Of a stretch of DNA of 64,000 bases, positions 9,661 through 20,305 are shown one piece after another; position 1 is the first letter of the stretch; each line of letters begins with the position of its first letter. The notes below the pieces were generated by a model that saw only the letters and a list, made by a program, of their open reading frames with translations, was not told where the DNA came from and ran no database searches. The stretch is from Takakia lepidozioides (taxonomy: Eukaryota; Streptophyta; Takakiopsida; Takakiales; Takakiaceae): contig CM060733.1 of NCBI GenBank assembly GCA_030704615.1, positions 68,448,001 through 68,512,000 of the forward strand, in the 5' to 3' direction. The position numbers were made by a program, and so were the translations under genes.

Positions 9661-12600
9661 GGAGTTACACCGGAGTCCTCTTTAGGTACACGTAGTACAG
9701 ATGCTTGCAAGGGCAGTATGATGCCCCCTTGTTCGCCATGATCTGGAAGTCGGTGCAATTGCAGGTGGGTAATTCTGAAATGGTGATGGTGTACACCTCA
9801 TTGCGAACAGCTGAGCCTGCCGTGGCCATCTGATACACACGCCCAAAGCCTGGTGGGGGCACTTCTTCTGTCGCTCTGGATTGTACAGTTCATCCGAAGT
9901 GCATTCCCCATCCTTGTCTCGTTCACCTTTTGAGGGAGGTCGCCGCCTCTTCGGTTTCCCCCAACGGTGTGTAGGATGCTTAGAGCTGTCGGTCCCATTG
10001 TTCTTGCTCTCATAGGGGTCGGTGGTGGAGGCTGTGGAAGCGGAAATGGTGTCTGGGGACGTCAGTGCGCTGCCACCATCCGAATCCCTGCGGCGGTAAG
10101 GGCGTCGGCCTCAACCTGACTCTGATCGCACCTGGTTCCACCGGCCACACCGGGGGAGCCTCTGGCATTGTTTGTATGCCGTACTTGGGCTTTCCATACA
10201 CGCAAGTCATAATGTCGTGCCTGCAGAACCAGAACTGGGTGGTTGTCGCCTCCGCAAACTTTACATGGACAAATCTTCCTGTAAAAGTAGGAGCAGGGAC
10301 AACACCATCTGGATTCCTCCTTATCATCTCTAAACAACGTTGCCGTGTATCCACTCGAATTGCGGAACACCTGCCTCGAAACGACGGCTTTGAGCGAGCA
10401 ATTCTCCACTATGACACAGACACAGTCGTCTCCACAATGGCTTGGCCATACTGCATACAAGGCGGGCGGAATCTGGGGCAAGCGAGCGGTGGGAATTTCT
10501 CGCACGGAATCCCTGCTTGAAGGCGATGCCGATCTGGAATTGCGAGGGCTTCCACTGCTGGAAGACACATTGTGCGGCAACATGACGGGCCCTCGAGGTG
10601 CTGTCCGAATGTTCCTGTCGGATCTCCAGGAATCCTCTTCGCACCCGGGTTTCCTCTTCAATCCTCCACCTCACAGGGCGAGTACGGACGTCCCCCTCTA
10701 GGTGCTCACCTCTGCGGTGCAGAGGCGTCCCTTTGATTTTTCTCTCCAATGCTGTCGCCCATTTCAGTGGGATTCTTCGACCTCGAAGCTGTTCTCGCAC
10801 CAACAATTCCCCTGTCCGGCCCAAAGCCCCATTGTTTCCCTCGCAGGAACTTGTAGTACGTGGCTTGCTGCATGATTGCTCTGTCGATGTCCTCCGTTGT
10901 GGCCGTCACTACGTCCACCAGATGTGCGGCAGAAGACGCTCGCCAGGAGGAGTGCACTGATTCTGCCATATTCGTGTTCGGCATATCTGTGTCGGAATCC
11001 AAGCACCGCTCCTACAAGGACACAAACAATGGTGAGGAACCAATGGAAAGGTCTGTAATAGAAAGACAATTGCAACGAAAATGACAGCATCATACCTCCC
11101 GCATGTACTGTCCGCTGTCGATACCGAAATGCCACCACCCCAACCAGCTGTGCAAGGCTCCCAGATTGGTTGTCTCCACTGCACTTGACGTGTTCCACCC
11201 AGCCTCGATGATAGCAAACTTAACCTCCGCGTCATCAATGTGGGTGCATCCTTCCACGCCGTACAAAGGACACGGTGTTCAGCTGGAATGAGCTAGCAAC
11301 AAATTTGGTAGTGTAGTGAGATAGACTCTGCATCCAATGGAATCCACAAGATCTCTCTTTCCCCTCCATGGGAACATTGGGGTCCTCACCGTACACACGC
11401 CGCACCGCTGCCCAGTTGGCCTGAGCGTTGTCTGCCATGAATCCCTTGAAATTGGGCTTTGGCAATCCCAATCCCGCCCTGCCATCTGCTCGTTTATGCC
11501 CTCCCACAGATGCATCTCCGACTGCGTGTCCTCCCCTTTCATCTCGCAGATTGCAATCGTCATGAGCCTCTTGGAGTGATAGTCATAAACATGCGCACCC
11601 ATAGTCACCCACTGATGCTTTGTAATTCGCTTGATGTGATCAAACATCACCCAAGCATTCGACAAGTTTCCAGTTGTCATGCGAGTGACAAGTCGACTCC
11701 ACTCCCAGGCCCACACGTCGACATTTTAAAAATGTAACAACGATCGGATTCGCTGCCTTGCCCTGGAAACCTGCTACCTTGGATGTAGTCATATCCAGTC
11801 ATTTGTTTCACCCCCAGGATTGAGTGCATGTCCGACCCCCGGCCGAACTCCTGCTTGCAAGATACGATGTGATTCCGCACATTCGGACTACAAACGTGCG
11901 AGACGGACTCCAACAGGTCAAGCATCTCCTCTTCGTTCAAGGGCACTCGGTCTGAACCATCTTCAGACGTGATTTTGCCAAGAGCAATCTTGTGGGCTGC
12001 CTTCAGCTGAATCTGCTTTGGTCTGGCTCCGGGGCTCGATTTCACCTCCTCTTTTATGATGTCGTGTGCTTCCTGCACAGCCTCACGCATGTTGCCTCTC
12101 GCCAAGGGGTGGCAGTGGACCCCAACGTGTATGCAAGCTCTAGTCAAGTCCGGAGCAAATGGATAACGTAATATTGCTTGGCTCTGCACATGGACATGCA
12201 CGTCGGTGGTTCTTTGCAATGTGCGCACTTGAAAGTACCCGCAGGAGCTTGGCTGGAGACAATGAATGGATGATGCGTTGTGCCAGTCCAATCCGTCTCG
12301 TTTCTCTCCCGCCTTCCTTTGGAAAGAAAGTGGAAGCAGGCGGGATTGAGGCACCTCAGCTTCCCCGCATAGAGGACGTATCGTACACGAACACCATCAG
12401 CAATTTTCGTGCTACTGGTCTTCGTCACACACCAGGGGTGTCCGTCACACACCAGGGGTGTCCGTCATGCTTTCGATCCGTGTCTGTTAACATCCCTGAG
12501 GATTTGTTTGAGGAAGTAACAGGTGGAAACTCGAAGATGACATTGCCATCGACTTCGGGAGGCAGATACATTACCTTCCTGACTAGAAATTTGGCATAGT

Positions 12601-13210
12601 CGAGAGCAGCCAGCTCGGAGCGAGAACCATCGAGGTGATGTTGCCGTAGGAGCTGCACAATGGACCGGGTTGGAGTTATGCTCGAGGGTATATGCGTAGC
12701 ACCTGCAGAGACGTCCATGTCGGATTTAAACGACCGTGTGGAGGACATGGGGACCTCAATGCACTCATCTTCATCGTCGGAAATGTCGAATACGTCCACA
12801 CGAGAAGCTATGGAGGGTCTTGACGGTCCAGGTCGGGAATGATTATCGTTGCATACCTCTCTGTTGGCAGTGGCCGCCTGTCGGTTTCCGGACTCCTTTG
12901 TGGATGGTGTGGGCAGCAACTGATTCGGAAAGGGAATGGGCATTCCCACAGCTCGGTACAGGATGGTGTCTGATGGGGGTACGTGCCATTCGATTCCGCA
13001 ACCTCCGTCGTTACCTAGCACGACAATGGTCTCGTCAACCTGTCCAGGAAGATCCTTCCTTTCTTCTTCCAAATAAACTGTGCCCGGTTTGAGCTTGAAT
13101 TTGGAACAAAGGTAAGTTTCAGTCACTCTTCAAAGTCCTCCCTCGTTTAGGATCCAGGCTCTCCCAAGTTGCGGAGGACAGCAAACTATAGCGTAGGAAT
13201 TCGGAGCCAT
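9660..13210 (-). pseudogene. Mutator-like (MULE) transposase of element 1
   Basis: The gene can be followed on the minus strand from ATG 13210 by comparison with element 2. In order: an N-terminal region; a Cys/His zinc-binding region after HDGHPWCVTKT (about 12,140-12,460, with CLNPAC and CAHCKEPPTC pairs); then the MULE DDE core. The first Asp is in GAHVYD near 11,600, the second in GFMADNAQANW near 11,440, and the Glu in NMAESVHSSW near 10,960. The SWIM zinc finger (CNCTDF...CPCKHLYYV) lies near 9,680-9,780. An 84-bp intron (11,012-11,095, GT...TAG) separates the second Asp from the Glu. A 20-bp tandem duplication at about 12,424-12,463 and other frameshifts inactivate it. Confidence 0.82.
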
Positions 13211-13588
13211 CAAAAACTGCACGAAGTTGGCAAATCCGAGGTTCAGTATAGCGACAGACCAAGGCTCACAGGCACCATGCGGAGTCCATCGACGATTGGA
13301 AGTCGCACATTGAAGTGGAAAGTATTGTTTCAAGCTACATGCATGAAGGTGGGAGGTGTGATTCCAGTAAGTTAGACAATGATGGCCGATTCAGCGACGA
13401 AATAACATCTCCTGACAGTTTCTCTTGAGGGTGGATCCAGCAGTATTCTCGGTGCAGACAGGAACGTTCGCACTGACAAGCGCCAGTACTGTTAGTTAAA
13501 ACGGTCAGACAACCAAGTTGTGCTCATCAAGACTAGCCGCAATTGTGTTGTTTCAGAACAATGCAACCCATTCAGGTTCAGCATGCGG
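13211..13588. other. Transposase 5' flank, element 1
   Basis: This is the gap between the transposase start and the first array palindrome. No open frame of note. Together with the array it forms the space between two divergent genes and would be expected to hold their promoters. Confidence 0.4.
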
Positions 13589-15371
13589 AAATGAGGTTCC
13601 AGATTTCCGTCCGGAGTGATACTTTCGATTGCTACTAGACGGAAATACGGCGCCGCATTTCCGTTTTGTATCTTGGTCATGCACCAGAGCGACGGAAATG
13701 CGGCACCGAGTTTCCGTCCGGGGGAAACCTTTATACTCTCCAAAACAGAAATGCGGTAACGCATTTCCATCCAGCAAGCACGGTATGTGAAGGTGGAACG
13801 GAAATGCGGTACCGCATTTCCGTTCTGATTGAGAATTATGAACAACGAGAACAGGAATGCGGCACCGCATTTCCATCCGAGTCGCACCTTCCGACATACT
13901 AGAACAGAAATACGGCCCCGCATCTCCGTTTTGTATTTGACGCATGGAGCTGAGGGATAGAAATGTTGCACCGCTTTTCCGTCCTCACAAGACCTTCATA
14001 CTCTCAAGAACGGAAATGCGGTACCGAATTTCCGTTCTGACTGAAAATCCTGAACCATCGGAACTGAAATGTGGCACCGCATTTCCGTCCGAGTCGCACA
14101 TTCCGACATTCCAGAACGGAAATGCGGCGCCGCATTTCTGTTTTGTATCTGAGGCATGGAGCCGAGTGACGGAAAAGCTACAGCGCAATTCCGACCGCTT
14201 GAGACATTCATACTATCCAGAACGGAAATGCGGTACCGCATTTCCGTTCTGACTGAAAATCATGAACCATCGGAACTGAAATGCGGCAGCGCATTTCCAT
14301 CCGAGTCGCACCTCCCGACATTCCAGAACGGAAATGCCGCACCGCATTTCCGCCCGGATGAGACCTTCATACTCTCCAGAACGAAAATGCGGCACCGCAT
14401 TTCCGTTCTGACGAAAAATTGTGAAACATCGGAACTGAAATGCGGTACCGCATTTCCGTCGGAGTCTCACCTTCCGACATTCTAGAACGGAAATGCGGCG
14501 CCGCATTTCCGTTTTGTATCTGAGGCATGGAGCCGAGTGACGGAAAAGCTACAGCGCAATTCCGACCGCTTGAGACATTCATACTATCCAGAACGGAAAT
14601 GCGGTACCGCATTTCCGTTCTGACTGAAAATCGTGAACCATCGGAACTGAAATGCGGCAACGCATTTCCATCCGAGTCGTACCTCCCGACATTCCAGAAC
14701 GGAAATGCGGCACCGCATTTCCGTTCTGACGAAAAATCGTGAAACATCGGAACTGAAATGCTGTACCGCATTTCCGTTCTGATTGAGAATTATGAACAAC
14801 GGGAACAGAAATGCGGCACCGCATTTCCGTCCGAGTCGCACCTTCCGACATTCTATAACGGAAATGCGGCGCCGCATTTTCGTTTTTAATATGAGGCCTG
14901 GAGCTGTGGGACGGAAATGCGGTGCCGCATTTCCATCCATGTGATACCTTCAAACTTTCCAGATCGGAAATGCGGCACCGCATTTCCGTTCAGGTGAGAC
15001 TTTTATACTTTCCCGAACGGAAATGTGGCACGACATTTCCGTTCATGAACTAAGGTATGTGAATGGGGAACGGAAATGCGATACCACATTTCCGTTCAGA
15101 TTGAAAATCATGAACCACGGGAACTGAAATGCTGTGCCACATTTCTGTCCAAATCGCACCTTTCGACATTCCAGAACGGAAATGCGGCGCCGCATTTCCC
15201 TTTTGTATCTCATACATGGAGCTGTGGGACGGAAATGCGGCACCTTATTTCCGTTCAACAACTAAGGTATGTGAAGGTGGAACGGAAATGCGGTGCCGCA
15301 TTTTCTTCCAACAAGTACGGATGTGTAGCTTCGTGATGGTACTTAACGGAAATGCGGCGCCGCATTCGCAT
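13589..15371. repeat. 53-bp phased palindrome array
   Basis: Palindromes with core AAATGCGGCACCGCATTT (central bases vary: CA, CG, TA, TG) and mostly flanked by GG...CC recur with starts at 13643, 13696, 13749 and every 53 bp to 15286. That is 32 consecutive copies without one inserted or deleted base, although many copies carry substitutions. A further copy lies 54 bp before (13589) and one 64 bp after (15350). The intervening ~31 bp fall into five recognisable spacer types that recur mainly in the order A-D-(E)-B-C. Identifying words are TTTGTAT..CATGGAG (A), GAGACCTTCATACT (D), GGTATGTGAAGGTGG (E), TGAAAATCATGAACCA (B) and GAGTCGCACCTTCCGACA (C). A 371-bp segmental repeat (near 14,159 and 14,530) shows expansion by unequal exchange. 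Confidence 0.95.
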
Positions 15372-15718
15372 TTTCACTCCAACTCATCAGACGCTGGGAC
15401 GGAAATGCCTTGAAATGTGAACACGTGGAGCAACGGAATTGCGGCACATGTCTGCACTCTATCTGACTGAAGTGGCCTGAGGCGGCGCGGCCTGACCGTT
15501 GGATAATGATGTTTGTTTTTCGGACGGCAGGCGTACCCTGAACGATTCGAATTTCGTAATGACGCAAAGTCCACGAGGAGACACTTTCGTCCAACCCTTT
15601 CGAACCCAAGTGGTGCATCACCGTCGTTTCATCTTCTTTTGTCGTGTCTCCTCAGTCACCCCTCTCGCGCCCTTTCCATCTGCACTCTTCGCCCCTTTTC
15701 CCTGTCTCTGTTCTTCTT
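15372..15718. other. 5' flank of the methyltransferase-like gene
   Basis: No repeat or gene is recognised. It contains a pyrimidine-rich stretch (15,630-15,715, many TCTC and CCTTT) just before the first in-frame ATG, as is common in plant leaders. Confidence 0.35.
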
Positions 15719-16799
15719 ATGCTCGAACCTGGGAGGGAGGGAGTGCGTGCACCAGAGAAGAGACATCGTCGGAAGCTCCGAAAATTGTATTTCGGACGTA
15801 GGCCAATGCCGAAGGGGAGGAAGCAGATGCGTCTACAGGAGGAGATTGTCATCTCGCAGCATCAGGCCACGCAGGCAACCCAACCACCAGTGAGAGCTCC
15901 ATGCTATCGGGATTCGCCAGCTGATCGAGCACCGAAACCCGCCTCATTTTTCTTCTGCAATTCTTAGACTGTATGCTAGGAGACTTGACTGCAGAAGATG
16001 TTTGCATGCCTAACCGGAAAGGTGGACGTGCTGGAGTTTGTGAAGGAGAACTCCACCTTTGCTTTCCGGAAGGAAGGATTGTTGGTTGACCTGAACTGCG
16101 ACCCCATCAATTACGACGTCCTATTCAACAACATTCCCACGGAACTTCTCCCTCATAGCCTCACTTCAACTGAACCCCTGCGATATTCACGCACTCAGAG
16201 CCCCGCCTTCATTCAGACAATTATGGAGACATGCACTGACGTGGAGGGCACAGTGCTCGACCTCATCTGTGGGACAGGTATGCAGAATCTTGTTGTATGC
16301 TATTCTGCAAACTCTCGTTATGCTTTCATTCGCAACATCTGAAGGGCCATGTCATAATGTGTGGATGGCATTGTAACAGGTGCCTCAATGTGGGCTGGGC
16401 GGTTTTCCGACCGGCACCTCTTTGCCTACGAGGAGGACACATCCGTCTAGGGATCCCATCTGGAAGGGCTGCAACGGAATGTGAAGGCTCCCATCGAAGC
16501 CAAGGACTCCTCGGATTCGTCGTAGTCGGAGGAAGAGACAGTGGACATTGATGCCGAGGAGAACCCGCAATACGAGTGAGTGCAAACATTGTAAGTTTGC
16601 AAAGCCTTCTGGGTGATTTTTGGTCAAACGCATTTCCGGACTGTGGTTCTCATTGGTCTCCTTGGTGATTGTTATTTGCAGGATTCCAGGATCCGGGTCG
16701 AAACATATAGGGCCTACACTTCCTGCCAGGAAGAATGTCCCCTTCTTTGCGAGGGCCGACTTCATGACGAGCCCGGTGAAGGACTACTCTCCTTCCTAG
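15719..16799 (+). pseudogene. DNA amino-methyltransferase-like gene in element 1
   Basis: The frame from ATG 15719 gives a basic N-terminus (KLYFGRRPMPKGRKQ). A first intron is likely from the GTGAGA near 15,890 to TTGACTGCAG near 15,995. The next exon has VDLNCDPINYD, resembling motif IV of beta-class amino-methyltransferases ([DS]PP[YW]), then TQSPAFIQTIMETC and VLDLICGTG, resembling motifs X and I. Introns 16,278-16,379 (GTATGC...ACAG) and 16,576-16,681 (GTGAGT...GCAG) keep frame exactly. After the first of these the protein reads GASMWAGRFSDRHLFAYEED, the usual 'GR....E.D' continuation. The C-terminus ends at TAG 16,797-16,799. In-frame stops at 16,448 and 16,523 mark decay. No bacterial-type signature proves substrate; DNA, RNA or small-molecule methylation remain open. 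Confidence 0.55.
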
Positions 16800-17285
16800 T
16801 TATGCAGCTAAACTCGCAAATACAGCGAATAGACGATGTGAGAATCCCAGTAAAGTAGAGCAGATTTTGGAGAGGGCTAGGGAGGACAGAAGGATTAGGA
16901 AGAGTTGGCAACAGCTGAGAAGGTAGACGGGTGCGAAAGTTCATATGTGATTCAGCGGATGAGAGCGATGCAGACAGGGAGGACGACGAGCCAACGGAGG
17001 TGAGATGGTCGGTTCCGCAAGGTGAAGATGGGATTTTTTCGAAAGCCTGGCCAACGAGCAGTCCGCTAGAGATGAGAAAGGCAACGACGGGGTGGAGGCA
17101 GAGCAGGACAGTCAAGGACAGGACGACGATAGTGATGATTTTCAAGATTAATAGAATTTTAATGAACTCTCTGTACATTTAAATTCTATTCCAAAGTATA
17201 TAAAGGAAATTCTCCCCGTCCTTCATGTCCCCTCTCCCATTTGCCACTCAACGACAACATCGTCCAAACCTGGTCGCTCCCAAAA
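16800..17285. other. 3' flank of methyltransferase-like gene
   Basis: A + strand open stretch (about 16,937-17,182) encodes an acidic run (DSADESDADREDDEPTEV) and basic tail. I see no domain and cannot tell whether it is an additional exon or noise. Palindromes begin again at 17,290. Confidence 0.3.
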
Positions 17286-18340
17286 TCTGAAATGCGGCAC
17301 CGCATTTCAATGTCTGAACGGAAATGTGGGAACTGCAAAAACCTCATTTGGAAATGCGGCACCGCATTTCCAAAATTGGGGCAGAAACAATTTTCTGTTT
17401 CATGGTTTGGACATCAGAAACTGTTCGGGCAAACGGAAATGCGGCACCGCATTTCCGTTTTCGACACGACAGTTTTGCTGATTGCCAGCTCCTTCCATGG
17501 ATGTAAATCGAAATGCGGAGGTCGAACATGGAAATGCGGTGCCGCATTTACCTTTTGGAGATGGACATTTTTCCAACTGCAGACCCATCGACGTTCTTGG
17601 GCTCCCAATTCCATGATGCTAGATGGGAATGCGGCACCGCATTCCATTGTCCAATAAGAAATTTCGATGACGTACATGGAAATGCGGCGCCGCATTTCCA
17701 AAACGGACATCGTTGTTTGCCCAATTCCAGACCCTTTGACGGAAATGTGGCACCGCATTCCATCGTCCTATAAAAACTTACATTGTCCTATAAAAACTTT
17801 CAATTGCCCAACATGGGAAATGCGGCGCCGCATTTCCAAAACAGACAACGTTGTTTGTCCAATTCCAGACCCGTGTGGGCATTCCGTCTTCATGGACGGA
17901 AATGCGGCACCGCATTCCATTGTCCGATTCGATATTTTGATGACAGATATGGAAATGCGGTGCCGCATTTCCAGAACTTCCATCGTTGTTTGTCCAATTC
18001 CAGACCCTTCGACGGAAATGCGGCACCGCATTCCACTATGCTCTCCGGAAATGCTGTGCCGCATTTCATTGTCCGGTATGAAATTTCGATGACGGACATG
18101 GAAATGCGGTGGCGCATTTCAAGTATGGACATGGACAAGCATTAGTGACTGGACATGCATGGACAGTTCAAGGTCGAATATGGAAATGCGGCGCCGCATT
18201 TCAAATTTGAAGTATGGTAATGCCATGTCAGGAAATGAAATGTTGTACAACATTTCCGTTATGACGACAACGGAGGAAAGGGAGCTGCCAGAAATCACTG
18301 CATGGAGAAAATGAAATGCGGTGCCGAATTTCCGAGCTTT
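17286..18340. repeat. Second AAATGCGG palindrome cluster, irregular
   Basis: More than a dozen palindromes of the same core as the 53-bp array (for example near 17,290, 17,352, 17,437, 17,532, 17,820, 17,900, 17,950 and 18,184) with unequal spacing. Spacers include a repeated phrase, GTTTGTCCAATTCCAGACCC, seen at least three times. The cluster separates the 3' ends of the methyltransferase-like gene (+) and the first paralogue (-). Confidence 0.85.
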
Positions 18341-18609
18341 GAAGTGTACATGTTTCCTACAACTTATAGATGGATTTTCTTCACCTCGGGACTCTGATAT
18401 CGCTGACTCTGGTATAGTCATATGGACAGACACATTGTACAAATGAGACCTCAAATTGTAAACAGTGGGCCAATTACGGCAGTTCTTGAACACGATGAAA
18501 CACAAGCACACAGAAGTGAGGTACGATGGGTTGTTTTATTGATCGAACACGGTCTCTCACATTTAGCAACTCCAGACAAATCTAAGTCCTTCCTCCTTCT
18601 ACATGGGCG

Positions 18610-19188
18610 TCACCAAGTCGACGGAACTTCGATAGCCCTCAAAACAAGCTCATTACTGATGCGGCACCTCGAGGTAAACTGCAATGCGGTCGATCTGGTG
18701 CCCTTGGTGGAGCTGACGACAATGTCATGCCCATCAATCATACCACCATCATACATTGACAAGGTCACTGTGGGCCTCCTGTGCCCGTGCGATTCGTCTT
18801 CGCAACTCAGCCGAATGTCTCCATACACTGGAAAAGCGGACTGAACTCCACGAATATAGTTTTCCCCGGTGCCGTCCTCCCTGGTCCACTGGCAGCAGTT
18901 CCAGCGCCAAAGTGAGGCCGTGCGTGATCTGTCCGGCATCCCATTCCACCTTGGTATATCGAGGTCAACAATTTTCAGGACCCAAGGACCGCATTGACCC
19001 TTGCCCTCACCTCGCTCAAAGCGGTAATAGCCCTCCAGATACTCCATTGCGCGCAAAGACTCCCGCTTGATTCCAGAAGCGTCTGTGAAAACAGAAAGCC
19101 AGACAATGATGTCTCCTGATTCTGGTTTGAACATAGCATAATCGTGGCCATGATAAGGGCAGTCAGCAGGATTTCGGCGGCATGGCAT
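18610..19188 (-). CDS. Element 1 paralogue P1, unknown family
   Basis: The gene encodes about 192 residues from ATG 19188 to a stop at 18610. It is clearly related to P2 on the other strand. Shared blocks are M-x-C-x-R-N-x3-CPY at the start, DYAMF/Y, SGDI[IV][VI]W, a Tyr-rich strand pattern ending in FERG, PW[VL]L[KR]I, 'RWNCCQWT', VYGDIR, 'DGGMI[DE]G[QH]DIVV' and ELVLRA[IV]EVP near the end. No stop interrupts it. Similarity to P2 continues about nine residues upstream of the ATG, so an upstream exon or start is possible. Alternating hydrophobic blocks suggest a beta-rich fold. I recognise no family; it is not a known transposase, integrase or nuclease by eye. Confidence 0.6.
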   Translation of the reverse strand: MPCRRNPADCPYHGHDYAMFKPESGDIIVWLSVFTDASGIKRESLRAMEYLEGYYRFERGEGKGQCGPWVLKIVDLDIPRWNGMPDRSRTASLWRWNCCQWTREDGTGENYIRGVQSAFPVYGDIRLSCEDESHGHRRPTVTLSMYDGGMIDGHDIVVSSTKGTRSTALQFTSRCRISNELVLRAIEVPSTW

Positions 19189-19744
19189 CCCTGAAAAAGA
19201 GTAGCGGAGTACGCTCAATGACAGCAGCTCCCGGATGGAGGAGGCAGCAACGCGGTGGCTGGAAGAAATTCAAGCAAACGCTGCAATTCCTCACAAACAC
19301 TCCAGGGCACATTTAAATTTCCCCCCGACAGGAACCTGCACGGATGAAGATTGGCTGCTCCATGAATGTAGCCATTTCAGTTTCCTTCCCTGCCATGCAA
19401 ACTATGGGCAGTAAGTGCCAGGTGGGCCTATAGCCACTCGAGACGACAAAGTCCATCCCCCCTTCGATGTAAATGCGGCGCCGAATTTCCATCCGGGGGA
19501 TGGACTTCGGTGGCAGATTTCAAACTATACCCCGTGGATGAGAAAGAGGTATCAGTTCATCCACCGCTGGCGTGATGAACACGTTACACGATGATTGGTG
19601 GGTACTTATGACCCAGATGCTCCATTATTGGAGCCCGCACTGCTCTTCCGCTTCTCATCATTTCGCAAATCTAAGGGCTTCGTTGCTGTCCGCAAGGTCA
19701 TTGTCATCGGCATCAAAGACGTCCTCAGGTCCTCCTTTGCAAGG
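19189..19744. promoter_or_regulatory. Divergent intergenic region between P1 and P2
   Basis: The two paralogues point away from each other across about 550 bp. One imperfect palindrome of the element's type, AAATGCGGCGCCGAATTT, lies near 19,471 and combines the arm of element 1 on the left with the arm of element 2 on the right. A shared or bidirectional promoter is inferred from layout only. Confidence 0.4.
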
Positions 19745-20305
19745 ATGTCGTGCTTCCGGAACCGGGACAACTGCCCTTATGGAGGCATCGATTATGCAAT
19801 GTATTCGGCCACATCGGGAGACATCGTTATCTGGTACACAGATTACACAGAAGATACTGGTTCGAATGTGGAAACATTGTCCGCTTTTGAGTATCTCCCA
19901 GGCCAGTACGCCTTCGAGCGGGGTGACGATCTTGGTCTGAGGAGTCCGTGGCTCCTGCGCATCCTTGATTCCGATTTTCCCAGCTACGACGGGCACCCAT
20001 GCAGAAGAATGCGCACTCCTATGCTGTTGCGGTGGAACTGCTGCCAGTGGACGTGGGTGGACTCCATCGGAGAGACTTATACTCCTGAAGGAGTGCGCTC
20101 ATCTTCTCCATTGTATGGGGACATTCGCATTGGTGTGGACGACGAAAACGTGAAGCTTTCCATATTCGATGGTGGTATGATTGAAGGGCAGGACATTGTG
20201 GTGAACATCAACAGGGGCGGTACAAGCTGCAATCCAGTTACCTGGAGGAGCCCGATGACTCATGAGCTAGTTCTCAGAGCAGTCGAAGTCCCATTGACAA
20301 CGTGA
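19745..20305 (+). CDS. Element 1 paralogue P2, unknown family
   Basis: The gene encodes about 186 residues from ATG 19745 (MSCFRNRDNCPYGG) to TGA at 20303-20305. It aligns end to end with P1 through SGDIVIWYTDYT, FEYLPGQYAFERG, PWLLRILD, LLRWNCCQWTW, LYGDIRI, 'LSIFDGGMIEGQDIVV' and ELVLRAVEVP. The frame is intact, and coding similarity extends a little upstream of the ATG (VLRSSFAR against VLRYSFSG), with the frame open back to a TGA at 19,592. Conserved paired Cys (NCCQW) and the N-terminal Cys pair could bind metal or form disulfides. Function unknown. Confidence 0.6.
   Translation: MSCFRNRDNCPYGGIDYAMYSATSGDIVIWYTDYTEDTGSNVETLSAFEYLPGQYAFERGDDLGLRSPWLLRILDSDFPSYDGHPCRRMRTPMLLRWNCCQWTWVDSIGETYTPEGVRSSSPLYGDIRIGVDDENVKLSIFDGGMIEGQDIVVNINRGGTSCNPVTWRSPMTHELVLRAVEVPLTT

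Noticed and set aside
13492-15336. Many 60-160 codon frames on both strands across the palindrome arrays
   Set aside because: They are translations of the repeat (recurring RNAAPHFR, GNAVPHFRS, MRYRISV) and keep open only because the 53-bp unit rarely creates stops.
13589-15371. CRISPR array
   Set aside because: The geometry (about 22-bp repeats, about 31-bp spacers) is similar, but spacers recur in a few types, there are no cas genes, and the sequence context is a plant DNA transposon.
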